Source of the DNA: Aptenodytes patagonicus
Lineage: Eukaryota > Chordata > Aves > Sphenisciformes > Spheniscidae
DNA: 64,000 bases
Reading direction: 5' to 3'
Assembly (NCBI RefSeq): GCF_965638725.1
Contig: NC_134956.1
Location: forward strand, 25,169,047 to 25,233,046
The position numbers were made by a program, and so were the translations under genes. Under the pieces are notes generated by a model. That model did not search any database. It was not told the origin of the DNA and was given only the letters and a program-made list of their open reading frames with translations. The stretch's first letter is position 1, and each line of letters starts with the position of its first letter. Of this stretch, positions 49,914-63,129 are shown one piece after another.

Positions 49914-50669
49914 CTAGAAGCAATATACATGGTACAGTAGCTTTAATGAGAAGAGGACGGCAAAATCACACCAGTAACAATCGAGCAATGAACATCATAG
50001 ACTTTTTACTGAAAACTAGTGTGGCTACCTCAGTCATTACAACAGCACACATTACAATGTAAGGCCCTCTCACTGGGAATTAAGGAAATCCTTTCTACCA
50101 GGTAAGGTATATTAATCCTGTTTCTATCCTGGGGAAAAACACACAGAGCGGTTAAATGACAACTGTCAAGTGATGCAAGAAATCAAGGACAGAATTAGAA
50201 TAGAGTAAGTTATTCTCCAAACTTTTGCATAAACCAAACAGTTCCCTTCTAATACCATAAGCTCTTAAGCATTTTCATCTACACTTGGAACAGTAACAGG
50301 CATAAAAATGATACAGAAATTAAACGTGACCGATGCCTCAGAGAGCGTGATGGTCCCGTCTGATCTTTACATGTGAGGTCGCATGGATATCTTTGACTTA
50401 TTCTTAATTTCTCTCTCATGAATGATTCAGCTTAACTAGCAAAGACCATCATATTATTTATAAGGAGGGCACATGAATCATTAACCCGCAGGCTGATTTT
50501 TCAGTTTGCTACTGGTGAATGGACTGGGAGCAGTCCTGAGAAAGAGGGCTGCCCAAAAAACTGAGTTACGGCAATTCTGAGAGATGCAGTTTTGTTTCTC
50601 ATTGAGGGAGTTTTAAATTGACTTCAGTGATGGCTCCATAATGTTATTTTAGCACTTCCAAAATACATT

Positions 50670-50862
50670 AGGGATACTTTGCATTTGTATGTAGCACTTC
50701 ATTTTTGGAATTCAAATCTAAATTTACAAGCAACTCATGCTTCAATACCCTTTTAAAATCAGGCAAGTATTTGTATTACTTCCAAAAGGTAAACATACCC
50801 AGAGAGCTAGGCCACAGCCCAAGGGTCGGGAGCAGCAAGTTGGGCACCATCCATCCCATCCT
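50670..50862 (-). mobile_element. Possible MIR-like SINE relic
   Basis: The words 'tttgcatttgtatgtagcac' followed by 'ttcat', and later 'cccagagagctaggccacag' followed by 'cccaaggg', fall in the order seen in reversed MIR copies: a 'tatagcgcctttca' tail, then 'cagagaggttaagtgacttg' followed by 'cccaagg'. The middle is too diverged to align by eye. Confidence 0.35.
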
Positions 50863-52184
50863 CTTCCACCACGCTTCCCACTGGTTTCTCATTCTTGGTT
50901 CATTACGAGCGACAGCTCTGATGGCAACTAAGGTATGGGTACAGCTATTGTGGCTGTTGGGGTTTTTCCACTCTAATTTCCACTGACTGTCTTCTCATTG
51001 TAACAGCATGTAAAAAGCTTACCGTATAGCTCTTATCACCTGACCCTCGATACTAATAACTGAGAAATTTCTAAGGAATTCAACACAGAGATAATTCCTT
51101 GTTTTAATTTCAGTTCCCCTCTGACTCCATCTGAATTTAATTTATACACACACACATATAAAATGAATAAACAATATTTATCTAGAACAAAGAATTTAAT
51201 TACAAGTTCTGAAACTAAGACAAAAATCCCACTTTTTTTTTTCCTTCAAGATTTTTGGTGCTTCACAAGCTGAATATTCAGAATCTGTAGGCACAAGCTA
51301 GCCTTTAAAAACAGTCTTGGGGTTTTTTGTTTTTAATTGAAAAGTCTGAAGAGAATTTTCATCTACATTCCCAATGCAATATTGCTTTAAACTAAGGAGG
51401 AGTCAGACATAGCGTGACAATTTCCAGCAATGAAACACATGTGGTCAACCAGTAGTGAGACTAAGACAACCACCAGCTGACATGGCTCAGCCCAGAAAGG
51501 TGCCACAATAGCTAGCTGTGCAACCAAGACGGGACACACAAGACAACTGGTTTCCCAAGAACGACAAGCTGCAAACAAGGGAATAGCCATATGAAGACTG
51601 GCTAATGAAGAAGGAGCCCAGATAATTAATATTGCCATTTGTTGCCACCCAACTTAAAAAAACCCAAAACAACAGCTTGCCAACAACCAAGAAATCACAA
51701 CTAAACCCGCTCTAAGTCCCAAAGGCAGCATAAATTACTTGAAATATATACAGTTTGTTAATATATTACAAAATTCTCCAGTGGGTTTATTACACAAAAA
51801 GGGACTTAAGCATTTCTGAAAATGTCACGATTACGTCTTTTAACCCCCTCCCCACATAAACACCCTTCATAAAACAGCTGTTGCTAGGCAGCTTAAATCC
51901 TGTTCTTTAACAAGAAACAATTGTATTTTAATAACTTCAAAACTACCTCAATCTACAGGAAACACAAGGAAACCCTGCAAATCCGTATAGTTAAGAGTTT
52001 AAGCACAACATGATTAACAAAAGGGTTGGCTCCAGTCCTCCCTGCCCTGAATGCAGGACTACCGGCTTGTTCCCGAACCACACTTCATTTCCCTGCTTGA
52101 TCCCAGAGCTTTTGCAGTTTGCACCCAAGAATCATCTGCACTTTCAGAAACTGGCGTGTTAGGCAACTGCTGGAATTGGGTTAT

Positions 52185-52230
52185 TTAAAAAAAAAAAACA
52201 AAAAACCCAACAAAACAAACCCAACCTACC
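52185..52230 (+). repeat. A-rich low-complexity tract in TMCC1 intron
   Basis: A run of twelve A is followed by CAAAAAACCCAACAAAACAA-type sequence. No function is evident. Confidence 0.75.
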
Positions 52231-55200
52231 CAAACTTATTTTTGAAATTACACTTCCTCCATCCATCTCCTTTTCACTCCCTGTCCCATTTATCTACAAT
52301 TTAGAAAATGTTTTTTTTTCCTGCTGTTTTCTACTGGTGTTCAGATTTGAAAAGCTAAGAGGGGTTCATGTGACTTACAGGGCCCAATGCCAGGGTTTTC
52401 CTATTGAAGGATGGTTCACATTTAACTGAGAGTTATTACAAAAATAAAAGGGATAGGACACCTGTCAAGAGGGTTAAGATTATACTCACACTTCCCTCTC
52501 TAACGTATGAGTGTCAGTGTCTATGCAACAGACTCTAAACTTGTCTGTGAACACAGCAGTGCCTTGAATGATCAAATCCCACTTTATTTCAGGTACGGAA
52601 AATGCCTCATTAGAGTCCAAGAATTATTTTTTCACTAGCTAAAATGTGATATTTCCCCTTAAAATTACTAGCCTCTAGATTAACAAGCTCCAGCACAGAA
52701 ACTTTTCTGTATAGCAGACTAGTGCCGACTGCCACAAGTTCATATGGAAGACACCCAGTATACCGCTGGGGTGCTCAGCTGAAGTACGGGACATGGGGAC
52801 ACTTCATTTAAAAAAGCCATGTCAGATTTCCACACATTTTCTGAGGCTTGCTGTTTGGGAATCAGGGAACTGATTTGAAAAAGGCTAAGAAACACAATTA
52901 CGATTATCTCATTTTTTAAGAGCTTTAAGGCATTTTAAGGTAATAGCTGCAAAATACACAGCTAATACAGCATATGTAAGGGAGAGACATGATGATGAAG
53001 ACATTTTATCTGCACTCAGTAAGTGCTCTGGCAAGTAAAGAAACTGACCAAACTGATGCTAAAAGATCTTCACATTACACTGTGACTGGAGTTTAATACC
53101 TCTCTTCAAGTATCTCTCAAGATGGACCTTTTTTTTTATAGCTATGTCATACAAAATCTCACCTGATCTTTATTTTTATGTTACTGAACACACTGCTTTC
53201 CATAGCAGAGTAATAGCTAAAACCAGTATCTATTTGCACTATACTCCAAGTCTTCTATATCTAGATGATACACAAGGGACGCAGCTTGCTCCTGAGGGAG
53301 CACGAGCTGCCCTCAGTGCCTGCATCATACTGTGCTTCCAGCTCCGAACCTCCCCTGGCGGAAGACGACAGCTTTGCAGGACCGTTTTAATGCTTTCATG
53401 GCTGGGTGAGGATCCACCTGACCCAACACGCCGCCTTCGCTGTGCGGACACACTCCAGAAAGGCCTCTTCAACCCTTCTAGACCTCAAAGGTTTAACACA
53501 TTTGATCTATTTTAAAATAAATAGTGAGAACAGACTGAGGTCCAACAATTAGACTACAGCAAGAATCAGATAAATGAAAGCACCAGCACCTAGCATTTTG
53601 GCTTACGGATTTCTCCTGACAGGAGCATGGGAGACCTAAATGCCCTTTCCAAGGATGCCAGGCTTGGGAAACCCAAACCCTCAGACTGGCCACGCTCCAA
53701 ATATGTCAGCTCATGATTTCACTGTATACAAACAGGTTCCTAAAGGGACACTCAAGATGAAAATACTCAGCAGGAGCTTTATTTCAGTCTCAATAGCACA
53801 GAAAGTCCCTGCTTGTATCAGTAAACAACTGCCACCTTCCAACCGATGAGATAAGCAACAGGCTGTTTCAGCGCCTGCTCCCGGTGCAGAAGAAACGCAA
53901 TGATGGCCAAGGCGCCGCCAGAATCTTCCTTCCTCGATGACTCAGCCCCGGCGGAGCAGCGCGGTGCTCCGAGGCTGGCACATGCTGCCAGCAGGCAGGC
54001 AGAGCAGCACAGCCCGCCCTGGCCTTGCCAAGGTGTCACCAGGCCAGCCCAGGCACCCCGCAGCACCAGGGTGGGAGAACTGGAGCGACTGCACCAGCAA
54101 GTCCCTGCCCTGGAGCCAGTTAGCAAACTGGCAGCTACACAGATTGATAGGCAAGATCTGGAAGTAGGGAGAGGGAGGGAGGAGATTGAGGAGGTCATGG
54201 AAAACCTGCGAGGCAAGCCGTGGCTGATAAACAGAAACTGCACGAACACACAAGGAAAAAAGACCAGAACTTGCAAAAAAGTAGAACATCTAAGAAAGAG
54301 GAAATGGACCAAGACTGTGTGAGAAAATGTCACAGCATGTGCTTTGTTCCAGCTTCCAGATACAATACAAATACTCAGTGTTGCCCTACGAGCAAAGGCT
54401 TCTCCAAAATACTTTTTTTTTTAAGCTCTAATTGAACTCAGCGCGTGTTTTTGAAAGCTTCCCAGAAATAGAGCAGAGTTACGAGGTATTTATAGCTTTT
54501 AAAGCCAGTTATGATTAATGTGAATCCCCAGCCTCCCAGCTTCAAACCACAACCTCCATTCCCATCTTTTCATTTTTTCTGAAGAGAGTTGAGGAACAAG
54601 AGGGGTTCCTAGTTGGAGGAACAGGTGCCAGCCCTCTCCGCCAAGGCAGCAGCATCCTCGCTGCCCTCAGACACATCACGTAACCTTTCAGTTCTCAGGG
54701 TGATATTGGCTTTTATCTTCATGATGTTTTAAAATAAGAGAAGCTATCAAACTAGAATCTAGATTTGTACAATAAGGTATTAATCTTGCTGTGATTAACC
54801 CATGAGCTCCTTGCAGATTGTGCAGTTACCCGCTCACCTCTGAAAGCCTGCAGAGGCAAGGGCACTTAGTGTGGTTTAACTGGTCCTCTTTAAAGGTCAC
54901 ACCTTTAATTAATTTGCATCAACATTCCAAATGGCAGGTCTAAATTACTATCTTTTTAAGCATTTATAAGCCAAATACAGATTCTCCCGGAAGCTTTTTA
55001 CTCCAGGCTGCCTTGGTTAGTGTTTAGGCTCTGGGCTCACCTGGGGGGAGCACTCAGTAAAGGTTAATGGCACGTGACAGATATGACTTCATATTGCACT
55101 AGTATGAGGACCTATGTGAATGTTGCTAACGAGTTTCAGGGAATAACTAGCCAGTTTAGCTGACAACATACATCAGTCCCCAAAGTCTTCTATTGTACTT

Positions 55201-56847
55201 TCAGGCTGCACCTTCAGCTGTACTGTGCTTGCATATAGCGTTCCACCATGAATAGCTGCTGCTGTGCGTGTGAAACAACCTACACAGCAACAGACAACAG
55301 GACCCCTCTCTGCTGGGGAGTGGAAGATCAAACTCCACATTGCTTCGTTATGTGACTTCATGACAATGAGGCACTAGGAACCAAAGTTGCTGTGCTGGGC
55401 ACCAGTTTCAGTCAAATCGCTGATTGTTGCAAAGCGGGATTAGAAAGTGGTGTTGGTCTGGCTTTGTCTACCCAAGCTTTGCAAAGCACACAGAAAGCTT
55501 GCTGTCTCTACAAGATCCTAGCAGGCTAAGCCATTTCAAATGTTTTTCCAGTGATCTGGCACCAGCATGTCTGAAGAGCTGTAGGGCAACTCCATGTCGT
55601 ACTGTGCAAACCAACGCAGCAGGTGGCACACGTACTTCAGAAAGGCTGTCCCCCAGCAGCTCTGCTGAGCCTCACAGCTTGTGCTTCACGGCCTGGCCAA
55701 AGTGACGAAGGCCATAAGCAACCTCATTACAAAAGCCTACTGTCCTCCATCAGAACGAGGACTTGGGCCCCTTGCATTTGTTATTTAAAGTTTAAAAAGC
55801 TCAGTTTAAGAATCCCGTTGATGTAGACTGCAGTGCCCTCAACAGCTGCAGAAGGGCAGTTGGTAAGTCTTCCCTCTGGAGCCTGGGGACAAGCCCTTGC
55901 TCCCAGCATGTGATGGGGAGGACGCAAGACGTTCTTCTGGACAGCATGGGGCAGCCTGCTGAGAGCTCTCTCCCACCCAGCAAGGAAGGGGAAGGGAAAG
56001 CGTTCCCTCAGCACCTCTCCATGGGTTGCTTTCCTCGGTGGGGAGGTGGGGGTACCTTCAGGGTGGTGTAAGGAGCCGGCTGCCATACCATACTGTCAGG
56101 TTGCCTCCCTGAAGCCACTGTCACCTCTCCGCTGTGACCTGATCAGGGACCAGCAGTACTGCAGCAACTCCTCCACCTTTCCATTCCTTCCAGCGAGGGG
56201 AAGGCTGATGGAAACATGGGTTACCCACTTCTAGAGCCATGTGACCTCCATGACAAGGGCACTGCCAATATCTGACACTGAATTTAACTTCATTTCATTG
56301 AACCCTGCCACTGTGGGGCTACGCACAGAAGGGAAGGGGATATCCTAGTTTTGGCACATGTGCAAGATCATGTCTTTTTGGAGAGCCCTAAGCAAGCTGG
56401 ATACCTTTCTCTGGTAGATATGGATCTGAGTGTTGGAGGAGGCAGGGTCAGGATACTGTCCACATGTAGTTCCCTGTCTCTTGCCTTGACCCAAACCTTT
56501 GCAGGATTTTTGCAGGGCAAAGCACTGTCTGGATAACAGTAACTGCATCAATGTACTCCTGGTCTTTTGGGACACCTTTCTAAACCTCTTTGGCTTGACT
56601 TTTTATCTTGAAAACACTACGAAATAACCTTTTTCCTTACTATTTCTTTCTTGTACAGAAAGGGCGATGAGCAGCAAGATAACAATATTTACAAAAGACA
56701 GAGCTGGGAGGGTGAAATCCTGAGAAGACCGCAGAACTTCCCGTCTGAATCAGGCTGCTGGGAACAGCCTGCTGAGTAGTACTATCCAGGACTCTGGTGC
56801 TCTGCAACTCACTATTTAATTCTGAAACAAAGTACAAAAGTACATAC

Positions 56848-57782
56848 CTGTACCGCTCCTCCTGCAGAGTCTGCATTATTAATGAGTAATCCCTCTGATA
56901 GCGAACCTTAAGGTCCTCAAATGATTCTTCCAGTCTTGCCTGTGTCTCTCGAATTTCTTGAATCTCATGCAGTATTGCATCAAACCCTGAGCTCTGCATA
57001 TCCAGAGTGTTTGTTTTGGAGCTAGAAGCTCCCACAGGGCCCCCTGTTGTGCTGTTGGCTCCCACTGAGCCCGACGTGGCACTGGAGCAATCCTCTTCGC
57101 TGCCATATTTTGGGCTTGACTGAAAGTTCTGAATAACACCTAGAGCCTTACCTCCTGTCCCATCTTCCTGGCCTTCTTCTAAGGAGTCTTTCAGATTAGC
57201 AATATTGTCTGCACTCCCAAACTTGTTCCTTATGAGGGAGGCAATCTCCCGGGGTTTAGAAACCACAGCTCCTGCTGCTGAATGCGTGGCTTGGGAGAAA
57301 CTGGAAAGCCCACCTTTTACACTGTCTACTACTCCCTCACTGAAGCCCGTGACTTTTGCTCCAACATCTTTCAAACCCTGATGCATATCCCTGAAGACAT
57401 CCTTCGGCTGCCGAGGGATCCCATTCTGTTCAATCTCTCGGAGCTTTCGATGGCAATGTTCTAGTTTCTTCTGCAGCTGCAAGATGGTCTGGGCTGACTT
57501 TTGATTTTTTTTCTCAAACACTTGCTTAATGCGGGCGCTCTGCTGCTTGTCTGCATTGTTGGCCAGTTTCAGGTACTCTGCCACATTGTCATCACGGGCT
57601 GTTTGTTCGATTTTGATCTGCTCGGTCAACTTCAGTATCTTCTGTTGCAGGTGTGTGATAGCCACTTTTGTACGCTGAGGATCTGGGGTTCCGTCAACAG
57701 AGTCTGCATTGATGCTGCCATCAGTGCTCGAGGCCACTGCACTGGAGGTCTGTGCTAAGCTGCTGACTTCCAATCGCTCGAT
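56848..57782 (-). CDS. TMCC1: TMCC1 main coding exon
   Basis: This 935-nt exon is shared by TMCC1 isoforms. It begins [20 protein letters not shown] after a CCTTGCCTAG acceptor and ends ...LQEERY plus two bases of an arginine codon at a GTATGT donor. In the 474-residue isoform it covers residues 14-325. A long first coiled coil spans about residues 47-132 ([21 protein letters not shown] onward). The conserved [18 protein letters not shown] block follows, then an amphipathic [18 protein letters not shown] stretch, [20 protein letters not shown], a serine- and glycine-rich linker at about 236-270, and the start of the second coiled coil. No ATG begins the open frame, so the start must come from an upstream exon. 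The frame stays open past the donor to about 56,640. Confidence 0.97.
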
Positions 57783-58732
57783 CTAGGCAAGGAGAGAGAG
57801 AAAAATATAAGCACTAATCACCAGCTTCGCTAATAAAAAACCTTTCCTTCTTTGTGCCAACCAACTCAACAAGTGGATGTCATGCTGCAAAAATGCACCT
57901 TTTTTCAGCTGGCCAGGGTACGGTATCGATCAATTGAGCTTCATATGCTTTACAGACATCTAGTAAAAGCTGAGAAAAAAGGAAAACCCCTCATACTTAA
58001 GCCAACTTAATGGCCTCAAACAAGCAAAAACTCAAGCACAAAGCAAGACAGGGCACCCAAGTTTGGCAGGCTGAGTTCTCTGAAGTTTCGGTGTAAGGCC
58101 AGTAGCTCTATCAGCTGGCGAGTAAAAAGAGAAAGTAACCGTGAAAGAGCAAAAGCCACACAGATCAAGGATAGAGCAAACCCAAGTTATTCCCAGTGCT
58201 TCACCTGTTTGCATGAAAGCAAGCAATAATGAAACTTGCCAGAAAACAAAAGATCTACTAAGGCCAGTGCTTAAAACAGAAATAAAGAGCCCTTCAGACC
58301 TCTGAAAACATGCCCTGCCTCACGCTGTCAGGCCTGCAGTAAGCGATAAACCCTGCGAGCAGGTGCCTCCAAGCAGAAGGAAAACAGCAAGTTTCGAAGG
58401 ACAAACCCCATTTTTAGCCAAAAAAAGAGTTAAATGCTATTTCGGCACAAACGGACCACACGGAGTAACCAAAACGAACACCGACGTTTTCCCCTGGGCT
58501 GGGAGGAGGAAGGACCAGGCAGTTCAGCTGCACCACGACACTCTCCTTCCTCGGGCCAGGTGCGCTTTTAACGCCCCGGGTCAGCAAGGGCCGAGCCACC
58601 GCGGGACCAGCCGGCTCAGCCCCGGGGTCGGTGCCGCGGTGGGTCCTCCGGCCGAGGAGAGCCCGCGGCGCCCCCTCGCCGGCCCGGGGCCACCCCGCCG
58701 AGCCCCCCGGCCCGCCCCGTGCCCCGCGGTAC
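57783..58732 (-). other. TMCC1: TMCC1 short intron after the alternative first exon
   Basis: The donor is AAG/GTACCG at 58,732 and the acceptor has a strong pyrimidine tract ending TTGCCTAG at 57,783. The upstream half is CpG-rich, the rest ordinary. Longer isoforms would splice from exons further right to the same acceptor. Confidence 0.7.
58667..58680 (-). promoter_or_regulatory. CTCF-like motif in TMCC1 CpG island
   Basis: On the minus strand the sequence reads GGCGAGGGGGCGCC, which fits the AGGGGGCGC half of the CTCF core and partly the CCGCGNGGNGGCAG form. It lies in the first intron of the short TMCC1 isoform and faces the tandem pair at 39.1 kb. Binding is inferred. Confidence 0.4.
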
Positions 58733-58771
58733 CTTGGCCCGGCGGAGCAGCAGCGCCCGCTCCCAGTGCAT
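58733..58771 (-). CDS. TMCC1: TMCC1 alternative first coding exon (13 codons)
   Basis: On the minus strand an ATG at 58,771-58,769 opens MHWERALLLRRAK and meets a good donor (AAG followed by GTACCG) in phase 0. Joining to the main exon gives ...[16 protein letters not shown] lysine directly before IERLEVSS also occurs in the short human TMCC1 isoform I recall (...[14 protein letters not shown]). The predicted isoform has 474 residues. The start context has G at -3. An out-of-frame ATG 22 nt upstream, at 58,793, may affect its use. I have not confirmed this exon against transcripts; position, phase and the CpG island support it. Confidence 0.72.
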
Positions 58772-61110
58772 GTCTCCCGCCGGGGGCCCGCATGGCTCCG
58801 CCGCCGCCGCGCCCCACCTGGGCCCGGCCCCGCCCGGCCCCGCCCCTTAAAGGCGCAGCGCCCGCCCGCGCAGCGCCCGGCCCCGCGAAGGGCGCCCCGT
58901 TCCGGGAGGGAGGCCTTTCGCCGGCCGGGCCGGGCGCCCACCGGGCGGCAGCCCGTCCCCTGCCCTGCCGCCGGCACCCGCGGCCCAGAACAGCCTCCGC
59001 CCGGCTCGGCCGCCCCCGCCGCGGTCCCCGGGGCCGCCCCGAGCCCCGGCCGGGCAAACCGCGTCCGACGGCGTGTCGGAGCGTAACAGGCGGCCGCAGG
59101 TGCCCGGGCGCGCCCCGGCGCTGCAGAGGGGCTTCTGGACGGGGGAGGAGCGGGGGCCGCGGGGAAGAAGAGCTGAATGCTGCGAGGAGACGGCGCCCGG
59201 CTGCCGCCAGCCCCCGAGGGCGCGGAAAGGGCGGGCAGCGCCTCCCCCGTTAGGGCGAGGGGAGGGCCGGAGGGGGAGGGCGCAGGGCCCGGCCGGGCCG
59301 CGGCTTCTGCAGAGCGGAGTGCTCGTTCCCCTCCCCTATTTACTCTCGAGACTCGATCGGTTACGAACCCCTTCACTTCCAGACGACGTCACCATCGCTT
59401 CTCATGCGTAATACCGTTGTGCTTACTGAGGTCTGGCAGTAATTTGAAAGGTGAAGTCTGAAAATGATACTTGGTACCACTTCCATTTACATTTTCAAAA
59501 AAGAAATCCGTTTCAATTGGTTTTAAACCACGCAAAACCAAATACACGTTTTGGCTTCTGTAGACACGGCAAACGGCCCTATAGCATGTTGGATAAACAA
59601 GTTGTGATTCATGCCCTGCACATTTAAGCAAACAAGCTTTAATGTATGCATTTCTATTTCTCCCTGGACCCAGCAGCTTGATTCAAACACTGGGCAGCAT
59701 CCCAGATTATTTTATTTAAATAACCACCAGCTAACTCATAGCTTACTCCCCAAATGCAGAACACACTTCTATATTTGTCTTGTGAATATACACTTTACAA
59801 ACCAAAACATGCTACTAGAGTTAATTGCATCCCTCTCTCTAGTTTCAGTATTCTACATTTAATGCAACAAAATTAACATCCTGCAGTAGACAGGCAGCAC
59901 CGTCGTGTGCTGCAGCAACACCAGCTAGCACCGAGCAGGGTCAGCAAGGCTCTTTCCCAGCACCTTCACACTGAGGTTCTCTGTTTGCTGTCACATCAAT
60001 AGGAAAACCAATTAGACATATGGAAAACTTGGCTAATTTATTTTCTAGAGGAGTTCAGTTGCTGGAAACCACAGAGTATCAGTTTCCAGTCTGTAGTGAC
60101 TGCAGAAATATCAACTGCTCTCTTAAGCGCGTTTAGTTGTAGAAACCCTGGATGTCTGGATAGATTAATGGAAAATTAGTGCTGAGAATTCATATTAATC
60201 AGTGGGACCAACAATATGCATGACATTAGTACTGTATAGAGAATATGCTGTCTCTGAGATCTAGGGACGTGTATTTCGGAGTAGTACGCATTCGGTAAGA
60301 TACCTCTTCTTGGAATTTGTAATTTCATTAAGATTTTCCTAGGACTGTCACTGATCCGATTTCTTCATATGGTCTAGAAGGAAACAAAGATCCTGCGTGC
60401 ACAGGGCACGCCTGACCTAGAGAGTGTCAACCAACTCCCCGTGGCATAACGGCTTAGTTCCTTGTCCACAGAGCCTTTATGCGCAACAGCACACAGCTCG
60501 ATTTACTGCTTTGCCAACTTGCCATAATCCGTAAAGCGGCACAGCATAGACTTTTGTATTCAGCACACTGATACAATCTTATTACTCCTCTTAATTGCCT
60601 TACAAAACAAGCTGGCTTCTCAAAAAACACCCTATCAATCCATTTGTAACAATCTGTATCTACTCCAGAGGAAGAAAATTTTAGTATGAATGGCAGTGGA
60701 AAAAAGAAAGATCTGCAAATTTGATGCAAATTTTTCAGAAAGTAATTTGCAATAACTCTTTTTTTTCCCCATAAATACATACTTTTGTATTGGGCAGTGG
60801 TAAAGGTGAGTGAGAGCGCGACTGACCCAGCGTCCCAGAACCAAACAACTGTTGATCACGTTGGGCTGTCAGCTCTTCCACAGCACAGATTTGCTCTGAG
60901 CTGAAATTTGCACATTTCGGTGTCGTAGAACTAATGGGACTTCAACATTACTTTGCAATAAAGAGTTTCTATCGGCTTAATTTACTCCCAGTTGGTTCTA
61001 ATTAGTGTGTATGTGTGTGTGTGGATAATTACTAAAAACTACACTAATAGTACACTCCTCCTCTCAGACATGAGTTTTGTGAGAAAAAAAACTTTGTAGA
61101 AACTTTTTCT

Positions 61111-61126
61111 CCCCCCCCCCCCCCCC
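61111..61126 (+). repeat. C16 homopolymer
   Basis: Sixteen consecutive C follow a T-rich stretch. The length may be unreliable. Confidence 0.85.
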
Positions 61127-63026
61127 AAGTCAATTGACTTCAGCGTATCTCCTCAGGTTACCTTCCTATACCTGTGACAGAAAATAAACTAGAACAGATA
61201 TAGTAGAATAAACCATGTTGGGATAATCACTTTAAAATTACCAGCTGTGTGGATATTATTCTGGAATAACAAGGGTTTTTTCCAATTAAAAAGCAAACGG
61301 CTGTACAAAGTGCTATTCTATAACAGAACTGAGATAATTTAAGTACCTTCTCTGTATTGACAAGGCTTTAGAAAGGGAAGACTCAGCACAAACTGGGTCC
61401 CTGGGAAATGCTGGTGACATATTATTGATTTAAGATGACTGGCAATCTGTCCTGAAAAGATGCTGGTAAATTAAATACTGTAATGGTCAATGTTTGTATA
61501 AAAACAGGGATTACAATTCAATTAGTCAATCTCCCTTGCAATACAATTTTCCAGTACATCGAGTCAGTCCAGATAGAGTGGACCTGCATGACCTCCTACC
61601 AGGAGGTATACTGAAAACTGCTTTGGTGTTATGCTGTGAACCGAATGAAACCATGTGAGGACCTTATGCTTTCTCCCCCTCAAGATCTTATGACATTCCT
61701 AGCACTTTCAACACTGTCAGGCTCTCCCTCCTGTAAAAGTTTTTCTATGTATCTATTCTGCAACACACAGCCCAAAAAGAACCTATGATTTTGCCTTTTG
61801 GTGTCGCTGAAGATTAAACACAACAGTTCCTTTAAAGGTGTTTCACCCTTCTTTTAAAACTGCTTCAGTAAATGCACATACCACAGAGTCATTCACGAAG
61901 AAGATGGATTGTTTTTTTTTAAACAAGCAGGGCAGCTGGCTTAAGCAAACAGCAGAATTCAGAGCAAGCCTACTGTAAGGAGATTGCTCAGCTCCTGCTT
62001 CCTCCTCCCTTATTTGGAGCTTTAAAAATGTGACTGGAAAGCGTCATGTTACTTGGAATAAAAATATATAGGGCAAGGTGAGACAGGGGAGCTGAGAATG
62101 CGAGCCACTGAGAGCAGCCCAGAAGGCAGCTAACAGTGCCTAAGATGCCCGGATTAATCATGCTTCCTGGTGACTGAGCACCCCAAGTGGCAGTGAAAAC
62201 TAATCACGAAAAAATTCTGAAGTTGTTTTGTTTCCTTTCCCCCACGGTGCTGAAGGCAGTACAGTGATACAAGCAGAAAAATCTAGGAGACTCATACAAA
62301 GTCATAAGTTTTAGACTTCCTGTTTGGAAACTCCCCTCGTTATCAGCATCGTTAGCGCGCGGCTGGCCAAGACGGTGTGCTGCAGGTGCAGGGACAGGCA
62401 CGGGGAGCAGCTGAGGCACAGCCACTTGGGCCAACCCCTCCGCACGAGTGGGCAGATGGTCTCCCGCCTCAGGCACGCACAGGAGTGGAGACCTGCAGTC
62501 TCTGATGACAGATACAAGACAGGTAGTTCATTAGTAAATAAGCTCTCTAATTAACACCTTAGGGAATAAAAATTAGAGGGGAGAAAAAAGAGCGTCCTTC
62601 ATGTCTGACCACATTTGCAGAGTTACAGCACCCAAAGGTGTGTGTCTGCCCCATGGCCCCCGGGCCCCGCTCTGTCGGACCCCCGCAAGGCTGGGACCAG
62701 CTCGCCCAGCACCCTGCAGAGCACACATCCTGCCGACTGGCGCATCCCGAGGCCTCAGGTGACACCGGAGGTACGTGGAGTGCCCTCTCTGATCTGAGAC
62801 GAGAAGCAAGGGCCTGACTGCTTCCTCTTTGTATTCCCAGAACACGCCCTGTATTTATTGCAACTATTAACTGAATGCTCGATATAAAGTAATTACTTTT
62901 CACCTCCTTCAAGTCTCCTTACACTTTCAGCTGGATACAGAATTATTTACTTCCTGCCCCCATCTGCTGAGTGATGCCTCTGAACTCCAAGCTGACAAAT
63001 TATTTTAAGGTACCTTTATATGAAAC

Positions 63027-63046
63027 TTTTTTTTTTGGGGGGGGGG
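63027..63046 (+). repeat. T10G10 homopolymer junction
   Basis: Ten T are followed directly by ten G, 84 bp before the 19-bp minisatellite. Simple sequence. Confidence 0.85.
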
Positions 63047-63129
63047 AACCCACCACAAATTAATGCAAATAAACAAGACAGTGAAAAATAAAAGCGCTTA
63101 AGAAAGTTCTTTGCAGAAAAAAAAACCCC

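Larger units (their letters stand above)
49914..56847 (-). other. TMCC1: TMCC1 intron (large)
   Basis: The donor is GTATGTAC at 56,847 and the acceptor TTCTAG at 49,914. The content is mostly unique AT-rich sequence, with a probable MIR-like relic at about 50.67-50.86 kb, an A/C-rich low-complexity tract at about 52,185-52,230 and a short (CA)n at about 51,145. No internal exon could be supported. Confidence 0.85.
58540..59310. promoter_or_regulatory. TMCC1: CpG island at TMCC1 alternative promoter
   Basis: This dense CpG stretch covers the alternative first coding exon and about 540 bp upstream of it. GC boxes are frequent, for example around 58,825-58,850 on either strand, and no TATA box is obvious in good position. 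It behaves like a housekeeping-type promoter. Long open frames on both strands here reflect composition and not protein genes. Confidence 0.75.

Noticed and set aside
58363..59376. Long open frames of about 300 codons on both strands at the TMCC1 CpG island
   Set aside because: Both are Pro/Arg/Gly/Ala-rich products of GC composition, and neither extends a TMCC1 exon.
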